Shown here one piece after another: positions 16,441-23,487 of a stretch of 27,902 bases of DNA. Source of the stretch: JAUUZQ01 sp964538375 (GTDB taxonomy: Bacteria; Bacteroidota; Bacteroidia; Bacteroidales; GCA-2748055); assembly GCA_964538375.1 (NCBI GenBank), contig CAZIFQ010000038.1:1-27902 (forward strand), in the 5' to 3' direction. Under the pieces are notes generated by a model. It saw only the letters and a program-made list of their open reading frames with translations. It did not search any database and was not told the DNA's origin. Position 1 is the first letter of the stretch; the number at the start of each line of letters is the position of its first letter. Position numbers and translations under genes: made by a program.

Positions 16441-17559
16441 GTGAGAAAACTGGCAGGAAAAATACTATTGTATTCAAATATAATACTGGCTTTATGCTTG
16501 TTGCTGTCTTATGCAGCTCCCCTGATAAATCCTGCCCGGCTGTTTCTTCCTGCATTCTTCGGTTTAGCTTATCCCTACTTGCTTATCGTTAACCTTATTT
16601 TTCTTTTTTACTGGATCATACGAATGCGCAAGGCACTGCTCATTTCGCTTGTGGTGATTCTTTTGGGATGGAATCATTTTACTAATTTTGTTCCCATCCG
16701 CTTTCAAAAGGCGTCGGCAGCCAACGCAACAAGTTCGTCTATACCGCTAAAAGTACTATCATACAACGTAAGAACTTTTGATAAGTATAATTGGACAAAA
16801 AACAGTCAATCTAAGGAAGGGATTTTTGAAACCATAAAAGAAGCTGATCCTTCTGTCGTTTGTATCCAGGAATTCTATACTACAGATAAACCTGGAAAAA
16901 GAGAAAGAGATATCCGAAATCAATTAAAAGATTATCCTTACTATTCCATCTATTACAGTTTAAAGAGTGGTGCTACGACAGGATTTGGGATTGCCACTTT
17001 CAGCAAATTTCCCATAATTAAAACCAGTCGAATTCCATTTGACAATACTATTAACCAGGCGGTGTATACAGATATCAAGCTTAATTCTGATACTATACGG
17101 ATGTTTAATATTCATCTGCAATCAATCAGGTTCGGACAAAGAAATTATGCCTTCCTGGACAGTCTGTCGCTAAAATACACCAATAAACAGCTGGCAGAAG
17201 TGAAAGACATTAGCAGCAGATTAAAAGAAGCATTTGTTATGCGCGCTGAACAATCTAAAATCATACATCACTATATAGAAGAGTCTGAGTACCCGGTAAT
17301 TGTTGCAGGTGATTTTAACGACACTCCCGTTTCCTATGCATATAAAAAGATCAAAATAGGCCTCACAGATGCATTTCGGTCATCGGGTAAGGGATTCGGG
17401 AATACCTATGCCGGAGAACTTCCGTCATTCAGAATCGACTATATTTTTTATAGCGATGAACTTGAGTCCATAGAATTCGAACGTATCAAGTCTAAATTCT
17501 CCGACCACTTTCCCATCACTTCAACATTACAATACCCAGAAGAACCTCTTAGCGAATAA
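16441..17559 (+). CDS. Membrane-anchored endonuclease/exonuclease/phosphatase (EEP) family hydrolase
   Basis: This 372-residue protein starts at GTG. Residues 1-85 hold three hydrophobic segments (ILLYSNIILALCLLLSYAAP; YPYLLIVNLIFLFYWII; KALLISLVVILLGW). The EEP catalytic fold follows: LKVLSYNVRTFD (about 102), VVCIQEFY with the metal-binding Glu, FNIHLQSIRF, VIVAGDFNDTP (about 289) and SDHFPIT (about 353) with the catalytic Asp-His. EEP enzymes hydrolyse phosphodiester bonds in nucleic acids, sphingomyelin or inositol phosphates. Membrane anchoring with the domain probably outside suggests a lipid or extracellular nucleic acid substrate, which is inference only. The promoter-like sequence before it and the 134-base gap suggest its own transcript. 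Confidence 0.88.
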   Translation: MRKLAGKILLYSNIILALCLLLSYAAPLINPARLFLPAFFGLAYPYLLIVNLIFLFYWIIRMRKALLISLVVILLGWNHFTNFVPIRFQKASAANATSSSIPLKVLSYNVRTFDKYNWTKNSQSKEGIFETIKEADPSVVCIQEFYTTDKPGKRERDIRNQLKDYPYYSIYYSLKSGATTGFGIATFSKFPIIKTSRIPFDNTINQAVYTDIKLNSDTIRMFNIHLQSIRFGQRNYAFLDSLSLKYTNKQLAEVKDISSRLKEAFVMRAEQSKIIHHYIEESEYPVIVAGDFNDTPVSYAYKKIKIGLTDAFRSSGKGFGNTYAGELPSFRIDYIFYSDELESIEFERIKSKFSDHFPITSTLQYPEEPLSE

Positions 17560-17715
17560 CGAGTTTTCCTGATTCAACTTTGTTTTCCAATTGCTATGCT
17601 GACAAAAAAATCCTGTGTTTCATTTTCTTCTATATTACTGTATCTATGTTTTTTGTCGAAAAAAATATGATTCCTTACAAATCGTTTTTCTTTTGTTAAG
17701 TATCAATATCATAAA

Positions 17716-17728
17716 CTGTTGATAACAG
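17716..17728. promoter_or_regulatory. Short dyad upstream of the SPOR lipoprotein promoter
   Basis: CTGTTGATAACAG is a perfect 5+3+5 dyad. It ends one base before the candidate -33 box at 17730, a usual place for an activator or repressor site. No regulator is assigned. Confidence 0.3.
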
Positions 17729-17729
17729 A

Positions 17730-17761
17730 TTTAGTATTCACGGATTTATATCTTATTTTTG
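17730..17761 (+). promoter_or_regulatory. Candidate promoter of the SPOR-domain lipoprotein gene
   Basis: TTTA (17730-17733), a 20-base spacer and an exact TATTTTTG -7 box (17754-17761) precede the ATG at 17792. The predicted start site near 17768 lies downstream of the TTG at 17759 that would begin a longer reading frame, which supports the ATG. Confidence 0.5.
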
Positions 17762-17791
17762 AATAAGAAATTAAAACTTAAACAACAGCAT

Positions 17792-18247
17792 ATGAAAAAA
17801 GTTACATTATTATTAATAGTTGCCCTGGTTGCCGGATCATGTACATTATTTGAAAACCCATCCATGACCCAGGAGGAGATCGATACAATGGTTGCACAAA
17901 ACGTAGATTTGCAGGAGCAATTGGTTCAGGCCCAACATGAGGCAGGTGTTCAGAAACTACAAGCTCAAGAGTGTGCTAATGTCCTTGCTGAGCTTCAAGG
18001 AGCAGAGGCAGAAGTTGCCGCTGGTAAATATATTGTTGTAGTTGGTAGTTTTAAAAACCAGGCATTTGCAGATGAATATGCTGTGAAAACGAAGGCATTG
18101 GGTGGACAAGGAAATATTATACCAGGCCCATCAGACTTTAAGTTGGTATCCCTTAGTTCCCACGCAAAACTTGGAGAAGCAGTCAATGCAATGGAAGATG
18201 CAAGGAACAACGCCAACCCGGAGGCCTGGGTTTATATGAAGAAATAA
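17792..18247 (+). CDS. SPOR-domain lipoprotein
   Basis: This 151-residue protein starts with a lipoprotein signal, MKKVTLLLIVALVAGSC (Cys17). A Gln/Glu/Ala-rich stretch with coiled-coil character (residues 27-75, VAQNVDLQEQLVQAQHEAG) leads to a C-terminal SPOR domain (about 79-151). The domain shows KYIVVVGSFKNQAFADEYAV, then GGQGNIIPGPSDFKLVSLSS, then a closing EAWVYMKK strand. SPOR domains bind denuded glycan strands of septal peptidoglycan, so this is probably an outer-membrane or periplasmic wall-binding protein. A longer frame from TTG at 17759 only adds a polar extension before the signal peptide. It is a single gene converging on the phosphofructokinase gene with 23 bases between stops and no clear terminator. 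Confidence 0.88.
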   Translation: MKKVTLLLIVALVAGSCTLFENPSMTQEEIDTMVAQNVDLQEQLVQAQHEAGVQKLQAQECANVLAELQGAEAEVAAGKYIVVVGSFKNQAFADEYAVKTKALGGQGNIIPGPSDFKLVSLSSHAKLGEAVNAMEDARNNANPEAWVYMKK

Positions 18248-18270
18248 GCCATTTACTATTACCTGTCTTT

Positions 18271-19476
18271 TCAACTGCTGCCAGTCATTATAAATAGTGG
18301 CTGAAGCTCGAAGCTTTTAAAATGCGGTCTGAGACGATCTGTATTGTAGTACTTTTTCACATCCACATATTTGCCTGAATTGGTGACAACATCCACCGGT
18401 GCATTGTCGTATCGTCCATTTCGAAGCACCACCAGTCTGCCGTGTATGCCATTCAGAATTAAATCCAATGCCAGGTTTCCATAGGCCATTGGCACAATAG
18501 AATCTATGGCGTCCGGGTCGCCGCCCCTTACCAGGTAACCCAATTGCTGGTTAATGACATTTACAATCTTGCCATTATTAAACTTTGGTGACAGCTCCTT
18601 AATTTTATTGGATACCGCATCACCTATGCCTCCAAGTTTCATATGCCCGAAAGCATCCTTCTCCTTACTCTGCATCAGCATATTATCCATGCCTTTAAAG
18701 GTGGCTCCTTCAGATACCAATACAACTGAATAATTGCTCGGATTATGGTGCCTGTCTTCAACAAGAAGTTCTGTAAGTTTCTCGATATTAAATTGATGCT
18801 CGGGTATGACACACCTGTTGGCAGCACCGGCCATGGTCGGCAGCATCGCAGTAAAGCCAGAATACCGGCCAAATACTTCCAGCACTAAAATTCTCTCATG
18901 AGAGCCAGCGGAAGTACGTAAGGTGTTTGTCATATTTATGGTACGCGTGACACAGGTACTGAATCCAATGCAATAGTCTGTGCCCGCAACATCATTATCC
19001 ATTGTCTTGGGAATAGCAATCACTTTAAATCCCTCTTTGTATAGCCGAACAGCATAACTTAAGGTATCGTCACCTCCAATTGGAATGAGGTAATCAATCC
19101 CCAAAAACTCGAGGTTTTTCATCACCTCCGGGGTGATGTCATTGATTTCATCCTTGAACTTATCAGCAAGGTGAACCGGAACATCTTCTTTTCTTACTTT
19201 ACTCGGATTTGTTCTTGAAGTATGAAGAAAGGTCCCTCCTGAACGACCGGCCTTATTTACAATCTGCTCTGTAAGCACAGTGAAACAGTTACTATTGTCA
19301 GCATCTTTCTCCCTTATGACTTCCATCACTCCTGCCCACCCACGTCTCAGTCCAATAACCTGGTAGCCCTCTCTTAAAGCCCTGATGGTTATTGCGCGAA
19401 TCGCCGGATTCAATCCAGGAACATCACCTCCACCGGTAAGAATTCCAATGGCTCCCTTTCTCTTAATATTTGCCAT
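18271..19476 (-). CDS. 6-phosphofructokinase, PPi-type active-site signature (copy 1)
   Basis: This 401-residue member of the PfkA superfamily has GILTGGGDVPGLNPAIRA at the N-terminus and GGTFLHTSRTNP after it. IGGDDTLSYA (about 136-145) and AIPKTMDNDVAGTDYCIGFS (about 155) follow. In this superfamily Gly in the GGDG position and in PGTIDND goes with ATP use, while Asp (GGDD) plus Lys (PKTxDND) goes with pyrophosphate use. Both PPi-type residues are present. It phosphorylates fructose 6-phosphate in glycolysis, and with PPi the step is reversible. The start at 19476 is chosen because the upstream in-frame ATG at 19593 would read through a terminator and a promoter and give an unrelated hydrophobic extension. 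A second paralogue lies just upstream. Confidence 0.9.
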   Translation of the reverse strand: MANIKRKGAIGILTGGGDVPGLNPAIRAITIRALREGYQVIGLRRGWAGVMEVIREKDADNSNCFTVLTEQIVNKAGRSGGTFLHTSRTNPSKVRKEDVPVHLADKFKDEINDITPEVMKNLEFLGIDYLIPIGGDDTLSYAVRLYKEGFKVIAIPKTMDNDVAGTDYCIGFSTCVTRTINMTNTLRTSAGSHERILVLEVFGRYSGFTAMLPTMAGAANRCVIPEHQFNIEKLTELLVEDRHHNPSNYSVVLVSEGATFKGMDNMLMQSKEKDAFGHMKLGGIGDAVSNKIKELSPKFNNGKIVNVINQQLGYLVRGGDPDAIDSIVPMAYGNLALDLILNGIHGRLVVLRNGRYDNAPVDVVTNSGKYVDVKKYYNTDRLRPHFKSFELQPLFIMTGSS

Positions 19477-19521
19477 AATGTTAATTTTTCTTTTAAATAT
19501 AAAGGATTCAAATGGCATTGT

Positions 19522-19552
19522 CAAACATAATCTTAGGCCACTTTCTGCCAAG
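19522..19552 (-). promoter_or_regulatory. Promoter of phosphofructokinase copy 1
   Basis: On the minus strand CTTG (19552-19549), a 19-base spacer and an exact TATGTTTG (19529-19522) match TTTG-N19-TAnnTTTG with one mismatch. The predicted start site is near 19514, giving a leader of about 38 bases to the ATG at 19476. It lies just past the terminator of the upstream paralogue. Confidence 0.65.
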
Positions 19553-19572
19553 TGCTGACTAACAAAAAGATA

Positions 19573-19608
19573 CAACAAAAAAAGGTGCTTCACTAAGAAG
19601 CACCTTTT
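19573..19608 (-). terminator. Rho-independent terminator of phosphofructokinase copy 2
   Basis: On the minus strand GGTGCTTC, a five-base loop TTAGT and GAAGCACC form an 8-bp stem, extended by A/T pairs to 12 (plus-strand arms 19580-19591 and 19597-19608). A run of T follows down to 19577. It begins 21 bases past the stop of the upstream gene, so the two paralogues are separate transcripts. Confidence 0.88.
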
Positions 19609-19629
19609 AAAAAAAAATTAAAATCTTTC

Positions 19630-20859
19630 CTATCGTTCCCAGTTCAGGATATTAAAGAAATCATATGATTCGGGATCTTTGACATATTTCCTTGCTGCTC
19701 TGTAATCTTCTTTCGTGATATAATGAAGATTATTTCTAAAAATCAATTGAACACGTTCAGAATTAACATCTACTAAACGAGGTTTCACTTTACCATTCTC
19801 ATCTTCAACATCTTTCAGGTATAGAGGGCTTACCTTTTCACGATCGATCATAATTACACAACCTGTTTCTCCTCTTTCAAAAAGTTTATAAACACCCAAT
19901 CCCAATCTTGTCGCATATGCCAGGTCATAGGCAACAGGACGACAACAGCGGAGTTCATAACCTATTTCATTCGGACGACTCTTCACTTTAATTCTTAGGG
20001 TCTTCAATTCCTGCTGTGTAAGCATATTGAAGATGTGTGATTTACTCACGTTACCCAATTCAGGATGGCCGTGATCGTCGTAAGTAAAATTAATACCTGT
20101 ATCAATAATCTCTTTATCGCTCATAAAGTGAAACACTCCCTCACTGATAATAGCAACACCATAATCAATTCCCAGGATTCGTCTTTTTACCATGGAAGAG
20201 ATTACCAATTTGGTAATCTTGTCAAAAGTAATCTTGGTTTTGTCGAACATCTCGGGAATAATGATCATCGGATAGTGAGTAGCAGTTCCAATACCCAATG
20301 CCAGGTGACCGGCTTCACGGCCCATTGCTGAAACTACAAACCAGTTTCCACTGGTTCGGGCATCCTCATAAATGGTAGTAGCTAAACGAACGCCCTCTTC
20401 TTTTGCAGAGTGGTAACCAAATGTTGGTGCTCCTGCAGGGAGTGGAAGGTCATTATCAATAGTTTTAGGAACATGAATGTTTTTTACATCCAGCTTTTCT
20501 TTTACCAGGTATTTTGCTAAACGGTTTGCTGTAGATGCAGTATCATCGCCACCAATTGTTACCAGCAGTTTTACATTATTCTTTTTAAAGAAATCATCAT
20601 TAAACTCATCATCTTTTGGCTTATATCTGCTCATTTTTAATGCAGATCCACCACGACTGTAAATCTGATCTGCATAGTCGAAATCAAGATATTCAAAAGA
20701 CGGTTCTTCAGCCAGTAAGCTTTTAAAACCTCCATTGATACCTAAAACGTTATATCCGTTATTAATAAAAATTTTTGTGACGGAACTTATAACAGTATTT
20801 ATTCCAGGTGCTGGTCCACCCGCACAGAGTATTGCAACTGCTTCTTTCATATTACCCAT
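19630..20859 (-). CDS. 6-phosphofructokinase, PPi-type active-site signature (copy 2)
   Basis: This 409-residue PfkA-superfamily protein is clearly different from its neighbour. It has AILCAGGPAPGINTVISS, a GGSALKMSRYKP loop, VTIGGDDTAS (about 103) and HVPKTIDNDLPLPAGAPTFG (about 130). MGREAGHLALGIG follows, then a C-terminal substrate-binding part (RPNEIGYELRCCRPVAYDL). As in copy 1, the Asp of GGDD and the Lys of PKT are the PPi-type residues. The start may be ATG 20859 or 20850; either keeps the domain. In the leader ATCGCAAAT occurs twice, 14 bases apart (20869-20890). A TATTTTCG box (20907-20914, minus strand) is a one-mismatch -7 candidate. Having its own terminator argues for different regulation from copy 1, which could reflect opposing directions or growth states. 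Confidence 0.9.
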   Translation of the reverse strand: MGNMKEAVAILCAGGPAPGINTVISSVTKIFINNGYNVLGINGGFKSLLAEEPSFEYLDFDYADQIYSRGGSALKMSRYKPKDDEFNDDFFKKNNVKLLVTIGGDDTASTANRLAKYLVKEKLDVKNIHVPKTIDNDLPLPAGAPTFGYHSAKEEGVRLATTIYEDARTSGNWFVVSAMGREAGHLALGIGTATHYPMIIIPEMFDKTKITFDKITKLVISSMVKRRILGIDYGVAIISEGVFHFMSDKEIIDTGINFTYDDHGHPELGNVSKSHIFNMLTQQELKTLRIKVKSRPNEIGYELRCCRPVAYDLAYATRLGLGVYKLFERGETGCVIMIDREKVSPLYLKDVEDENGKVKPRLVDVNSERVQLIFRNNLHYITKEDYRAARKYVKDPESYDFFNILNWER

Positions 20860-21091
20860 TTTAAAATATTTGCGATAAATAATTTGCGATTCTCAATTTA
20901 AGTTGGCGAAAATACATAAAATTGAAATATAATCATGCTTGAAGAGTTCTAAATAACACCTCACAATTTGATGATTATTTTAATCCCATATTTTTTACAA
21001 TCATAAGGTCTTCGCCAACAGGGAAAAGGAATACGCTCAAAATATATTAATTGATTCGTTTCGATCCCGGAGAGAGCAGGGATTCTAACTT

Positions 21092-21128
21092 TATTAACTA
21101 AAGTCACTCTATTAACTGTAGTCACTTC
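21092..21128. repeat. Tandem pair of the dispersed TATTAACTnnAGTCACT repeat
   Basis: Copies at 21092-21108 and 21110-21126 are 18 bases apart and differ at two bases. The second copy, with flanks (21106-21128), matches 784-806 at 21 of 23 positions. It covers the place where the -33 element of the zinc-operon promoter would lie, so it may be a regulator site, or simply a repeat that landed there. Confidence 0.6.
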
Positions 21129-21140
21129 AAAAAAAAATCG

Positions 21141-21165
21141 TATTTTTGCAACTCATTCGCAAATA
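21141..21165 (+). promoter_or_regulatory. Promoter -7 box and overlapping dyad, candidate Zur/Fur operator
   Basis: An exact TATTTTTG -7 box (21141-21148) overlaps an imperfect 23-bp dyad (21143-21165) with arms TTTGCAA and TTCGCAAA, centred at 21154. The ATG of the regulator is at 21168. A dyad of this length over the start site is typical of Fur-family operators. The cognate regulator being the first gene suggests zinc-responsive autorepression. No good TTTG is found at -33. The match to any known Zur box is not established. Confidence 0.45.
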
Positions 21166-21167
21166 TT

Positions 21168-21575
21168 ATGACTCCGGAGAAGCTACTTTTAAGTCAGAAA
21201 CTCAGTAAGACCAAGACCAGGGTGAATATCCTGAATCTGCTAATGTTTAGTGATACGCCACTTTCCGGGAAAGATATCTGCAAAGGTTTGACCTCAAAAT
21301 GTGATAAATCCACAGTTTACAGAACGCTAAACTCACTTTTTGAGAAAAATTTATTGCAGCGTATCATCATCGATCACGAGGTGAAATATGCTTTACGTGA
21401 CAAGCACCACGCTGCTGCCGAACCGCAACCAGATCATGTACATTTTAAATGCATAAAATGTGAAAAAGTGATTTGTATGACTGATCTTTTAGTGAAAGAT
21501 TATGTCTTACCAAAAGGATTTGAAAAAAAAGAAAACCAATTTTTAATCATAGGAATCTGTAAGGAATGTCAATAA
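21168..21575 (+). CDS. Fur-family metal-responsive transcriptional regulator, probably Zur
   Basis: This 135-residue Fur-family repressor has a winged-helix DNA-binding part (about 10-70; SGKDICKGLTSKCDKSTVYRT is the recognition region). The C-terminal dimerisation part carries the structural zinc cysteines in CIKCEKVIC and GICKECQ, and further His ligands at HVHFK. In Fur proteins these ligands sense metal and trigger DNA binding. It heads an operon with zinc-type ABC transporter genes, so zinc is the likely ligand. The next gene overlaps its end by 10 bases. A Fe- or Mn-specific role cannot be excluded from sequence. The name zur rests on context, so I leave the symbol empty. Confidence 0.85.
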   Translation: MTPEKLLLSQKLSKTKTRVNILNLLMFSDTPLSGKDICKGLTSKCDKSTVYRTLNSLFEKNLLQRIIIDHEVKYALRDKHHAAAEPQPDHVHFKCIKCEKVICMTDLLVKDYVLPKGFEKKENQFLIIGICKECQ

Positions 21576-21877
21576 GAGAAAAGATATATAATTTCTTTCT
21601 TATCAGATGGCTCAGGAGCGGTTTTGTGCTGCTGCTTATCATTCCTGTTAAAATCTATCAATGGACTATATCACCAATGCTGCCCGCAACATGCAGATAT
21701 AATCCTACTTGCTCAAGCTATGCCATAGAGGCCCTTCGTGTTCATGGTCCCATAAAAGGATTAATCATGGGAACAAGAAGGATTCTTAGTTGTAATCCCT
21801 GGGGCGGACACGGTCACGATCCTGTTCCTCCGAAGGGTACTCCATTATTCAGTTTTAAAAAATACAAAACAAAATGA
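21566..21877 (+). CDS. yidD: Membrane protein insertion efficiency factor YidD
   Basis: This 103-residue protein has an amphipathic or hydrophobic N-terminal segment (SGFVLLLIIPVKIYQWTISP) and the signature CRYNPTCSSYAIEAL. GLIMGTRRILSCNPWGGHGHDPVP follows, so the three conserved cysteines are present. YidD assists YidC-dependent insertion of inner-membrane proteins and usually sits between rnpA and yidC. Here it lies between a Fur-family gene (10-base overlap) and a zinc-binding protein gene (ATGA, 4-base overlap), so it is translationally coupled to metal uptake. The start at 21566 is the only one that keeps the hydrophobic segment. Confidence 0.93.
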   Translation: MSIREKIYNFFLIRWLRSGFVLLLIIPVKIYQWTISPMLPATCRYNPTCSSYAIEALRVHGPIKGLIMGTRRILSCNPWGGHGHDPVPPKGTPLFSFKKYKTK

Positions 21878-22740
21878 TAAAAAAATTATTCACGCTGCTC
21901 CTTGCAATATTGTTGGTTTCATGTGGAACCACTGAAAAAAGTGATAATACAGCAGCAACTATAAGCGTAAGCATTCTCCCACAAAAATACTTTGTTGAGC
22001 AGATTGCAGGGGATTTGTTCAATATCAATGTCATGATTCCTCCCGGAGCAAGTCCGGCCACATATGAGCCAACTCCTCTGCAATTAACTTCTCTTGCCAC
22101 AACAGACATCTATCTAAAGATAGGGTATACTGCCTTTGAAGTATCCTGGATGAATAAAATAATTTCTGTAAATGAAACCATGAAAGTCATTGATCTGTCG
22201 GAAGGTGTTGACCTGATTATGGAGAAAACCCATCAACATGGCGATCACCAGCATGGTAGTGTTGACCCTCATATATGGCTATCACCAAAAAACGCCAGAA
22301 TAATCTCCAAAAATATTTATACAGCACTGTCTGAAGCTTACCCCGAATATGAATCTATATTTATTGCAAATTTCAAAAACTTTTGTTCGAAGTTAGATTC
22401 TTTGGACACCTATATTACTGGCTCCCTTGGTAATCTTGAACAAGTAACTTTTTTCACCTACCATCCTGCCCTATCATATTTTTCAAGAGATTATGGCTTG
22501 CATCAACATCCAATGGAGCTTGAGGGAAAAACTCCCACGGCCACACATATGAAAGAATTAGTGGATATTGGTAAATCAGAAGAAGTAAAAATTATCTTTT
22601 TGCAAATGCAATTCGATCAGCATAATGCTGAAGTGTTAGCCAAAGAAATTGGAGCGGAGATAATACAAATTAATCCACTTGATCCGGAATGGGATAAACA
22701 GATGGTTTATATTACTGAAAAATTAAAGTCAACTATCTAA
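21874..22740 (+). CDS. Zinc-type ABC transporter substrate-binding lipoprotein (ZnuA/TroA-like)
   Basis: This 288-residue lipoprotein has the signal MIKKLFTLLLAILLVSC (Cys17). The TroA-type fold shows SILPQKYFVEQIAGD, MIPPGASPATYEPTPLQL, a His-rich loop HQHGDHQHG (about 119), DPHIWLSP, TYHPALSYFSRDYGL and a closing NPLDPEWD. In this cluster-9 family, histidines in the DPH and YHP motifs and the final acidic residue bind zinc. The first ligand position, usually His before TYEP, is Ala here (SPATYEP). The His-rich loop favours zinc over manganese. It overlaps yidD by four bases and the ATPase gene by one (TAATG). It captures periplasmic zinc for the following transporter. Confidence 0.9.
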   Translation: MIKKLFTLLLAILLVSCGTTEKSDNTAATISVSILPQKYFVEQIAGDLFNINVMIPPGASPATYEPTPLQLTSLATTDIYLKIGYTAFEVSWMNKIISVNETMKVIDLSEGVDLIMEKTHQHGDHQHGSVDPHIWLSPKNARIISKNIYTALSEAYPEYESIFIANFKNFCSKLDSLDTYITGSLGNLEQVTFFTYHPALSYFSRDYGLHQHPMELEGKTPTATHMKELVDIGKSEEVKIIFLQMQFDQHNAEVLAKEIGAEIIQINPLDPEWDKQMVYITEKLKSTI

Positions 22741-23486
22741 TGAATCAACTACTTGTTACACTAAAAAATGTTGACGCCGGATACGCCGGAATGGGAGTCC
22801 TGAAGGATATCTCCTTAAACATCTATGCTAAAGACTTTATTGGCATTATCGGGCCAAACGGAGGAGGAAAAACAACACTCCTGAGAATTATCCTGGAATT
22901 GATCAAACCAAGCAGTGGTATTATTGAAAGATATATTGAAAAAGATGATATTGGTTTTCTGCCGCAGGTAAGTCAGTTTGATGATAAATTTCCAATCACG
23001 GTATCAGATGTGGTCCTATCCGGAATGACAAGCGGTCTCAAGCTGAAAAAAAGAAAAACAGCACTCACTCAACAAAAGGTTGAAGAAACGCTGGATTCAA
23101 TTGGTATCACTGGTTTGAAAAATCGCCCAATCGGCGAACTTTCAGGAGGAGAATTACAACGTACTATGCTTGCCAGAGCCATCATTTCCTCTCCAAAAAT
23201 CCTGGTGCTGGATGAACCCAACACCTACGTTGACAATAAATTTGAGCAGGAACTGTACAGAATACTTAAAAAGCTGAATGAGACCATGGCAATACTCCTG
23301 GTAACACATGATGTGGGCACAATCTCACCTTATATCAAGACCATCGCCTGCGTAAATGGCTCATTGTACTATCATACATCAAATGAAATAAGCTCTGACC
23401 AGCTGAAAGTATATAATTGTCCAATAGAAATGGTAACACACGGAACGGTGCCTCACAGGGTGATTCAGGAACATAATGATAATTAA
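22740..23486 (+). CDS. Zinc-type ABC transporter ATP-binding protein (ZnuC-like)
   Basis: This 248-residue ABC ATPase has Walker A GPNGGGKTTL (about 39), a Q-loop at FLPQVSQFD, signature LSGGELQRTMLARAI (about 134), Walker B ILVLDEPNTYVD and the H-loop His in LVTHD. The length and the YxDLD-less short C-terminus fit metal importers of the ZnuC/MntB type. The start overlaps the stop of the binding-protein gene (TAATG), and the permease gene starts at or just past its stop. With its neighbours it forms a complete importer. Confidence 0.93.
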   Translation: MNQLLVTLKNVDAGYAGMGVLKDISLNIYAKDFIGIIGPNGGGKTTLLRIILELIKPSSGIIERYIEKDDIGFLPQVSQFDDKFPITVSDVVLSGMTSGLKLKKRKTALTQQKVEETLDSIGITGLKNRPIGELSGGELQRTMLARAIISSPKILVLDEPNTYVDNKFEQELYRILKKLNETMAILLVTHDVGTISPYIKTIACVNGSLYYHTSNEISSDQLKVYNCPIEMVTHGTVPHRVIQEHNDN

Positions 23487-23487
23487 C

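Larger units (their letters stand above)
20860..21167. other. Divergent regulatory region between phosphofructokinase copy 2 and the zinc operon
   Basis: This 308-base gap contains no convincing gene. On the left it has the AT-rich leader of the phosphofructokinase with a doubled ATCGCAAAT. On the right it has two copies of the TATTAACTnnAGTCACT repeat (21092-21126) and then the zinc-operon promoter and dyad. The middle (20945-21090) shows nothing I can identify. Confidence 0.6.

Noticed and set aside
17601..17657. GACAAAAAA/TTTTTTGTC inverted repeat after the EEP gene
   Set aside because: Low-complexity arms 39 bases apart; not a convincing terminator.
17759..17791. TTG start extending the SPOR lipoprotein by 11 residues
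   Set aside because: It overlaps the -7 box and adds a polar stretch before the lipoprotein signal.
19477..19593. Upstream ATG extending phosphofructokinase copy 1 by 39 residues
   Set aside because: The extension reads through the upstream terminator hairpin and a near-consensus promoter, and has no similarity to the family.
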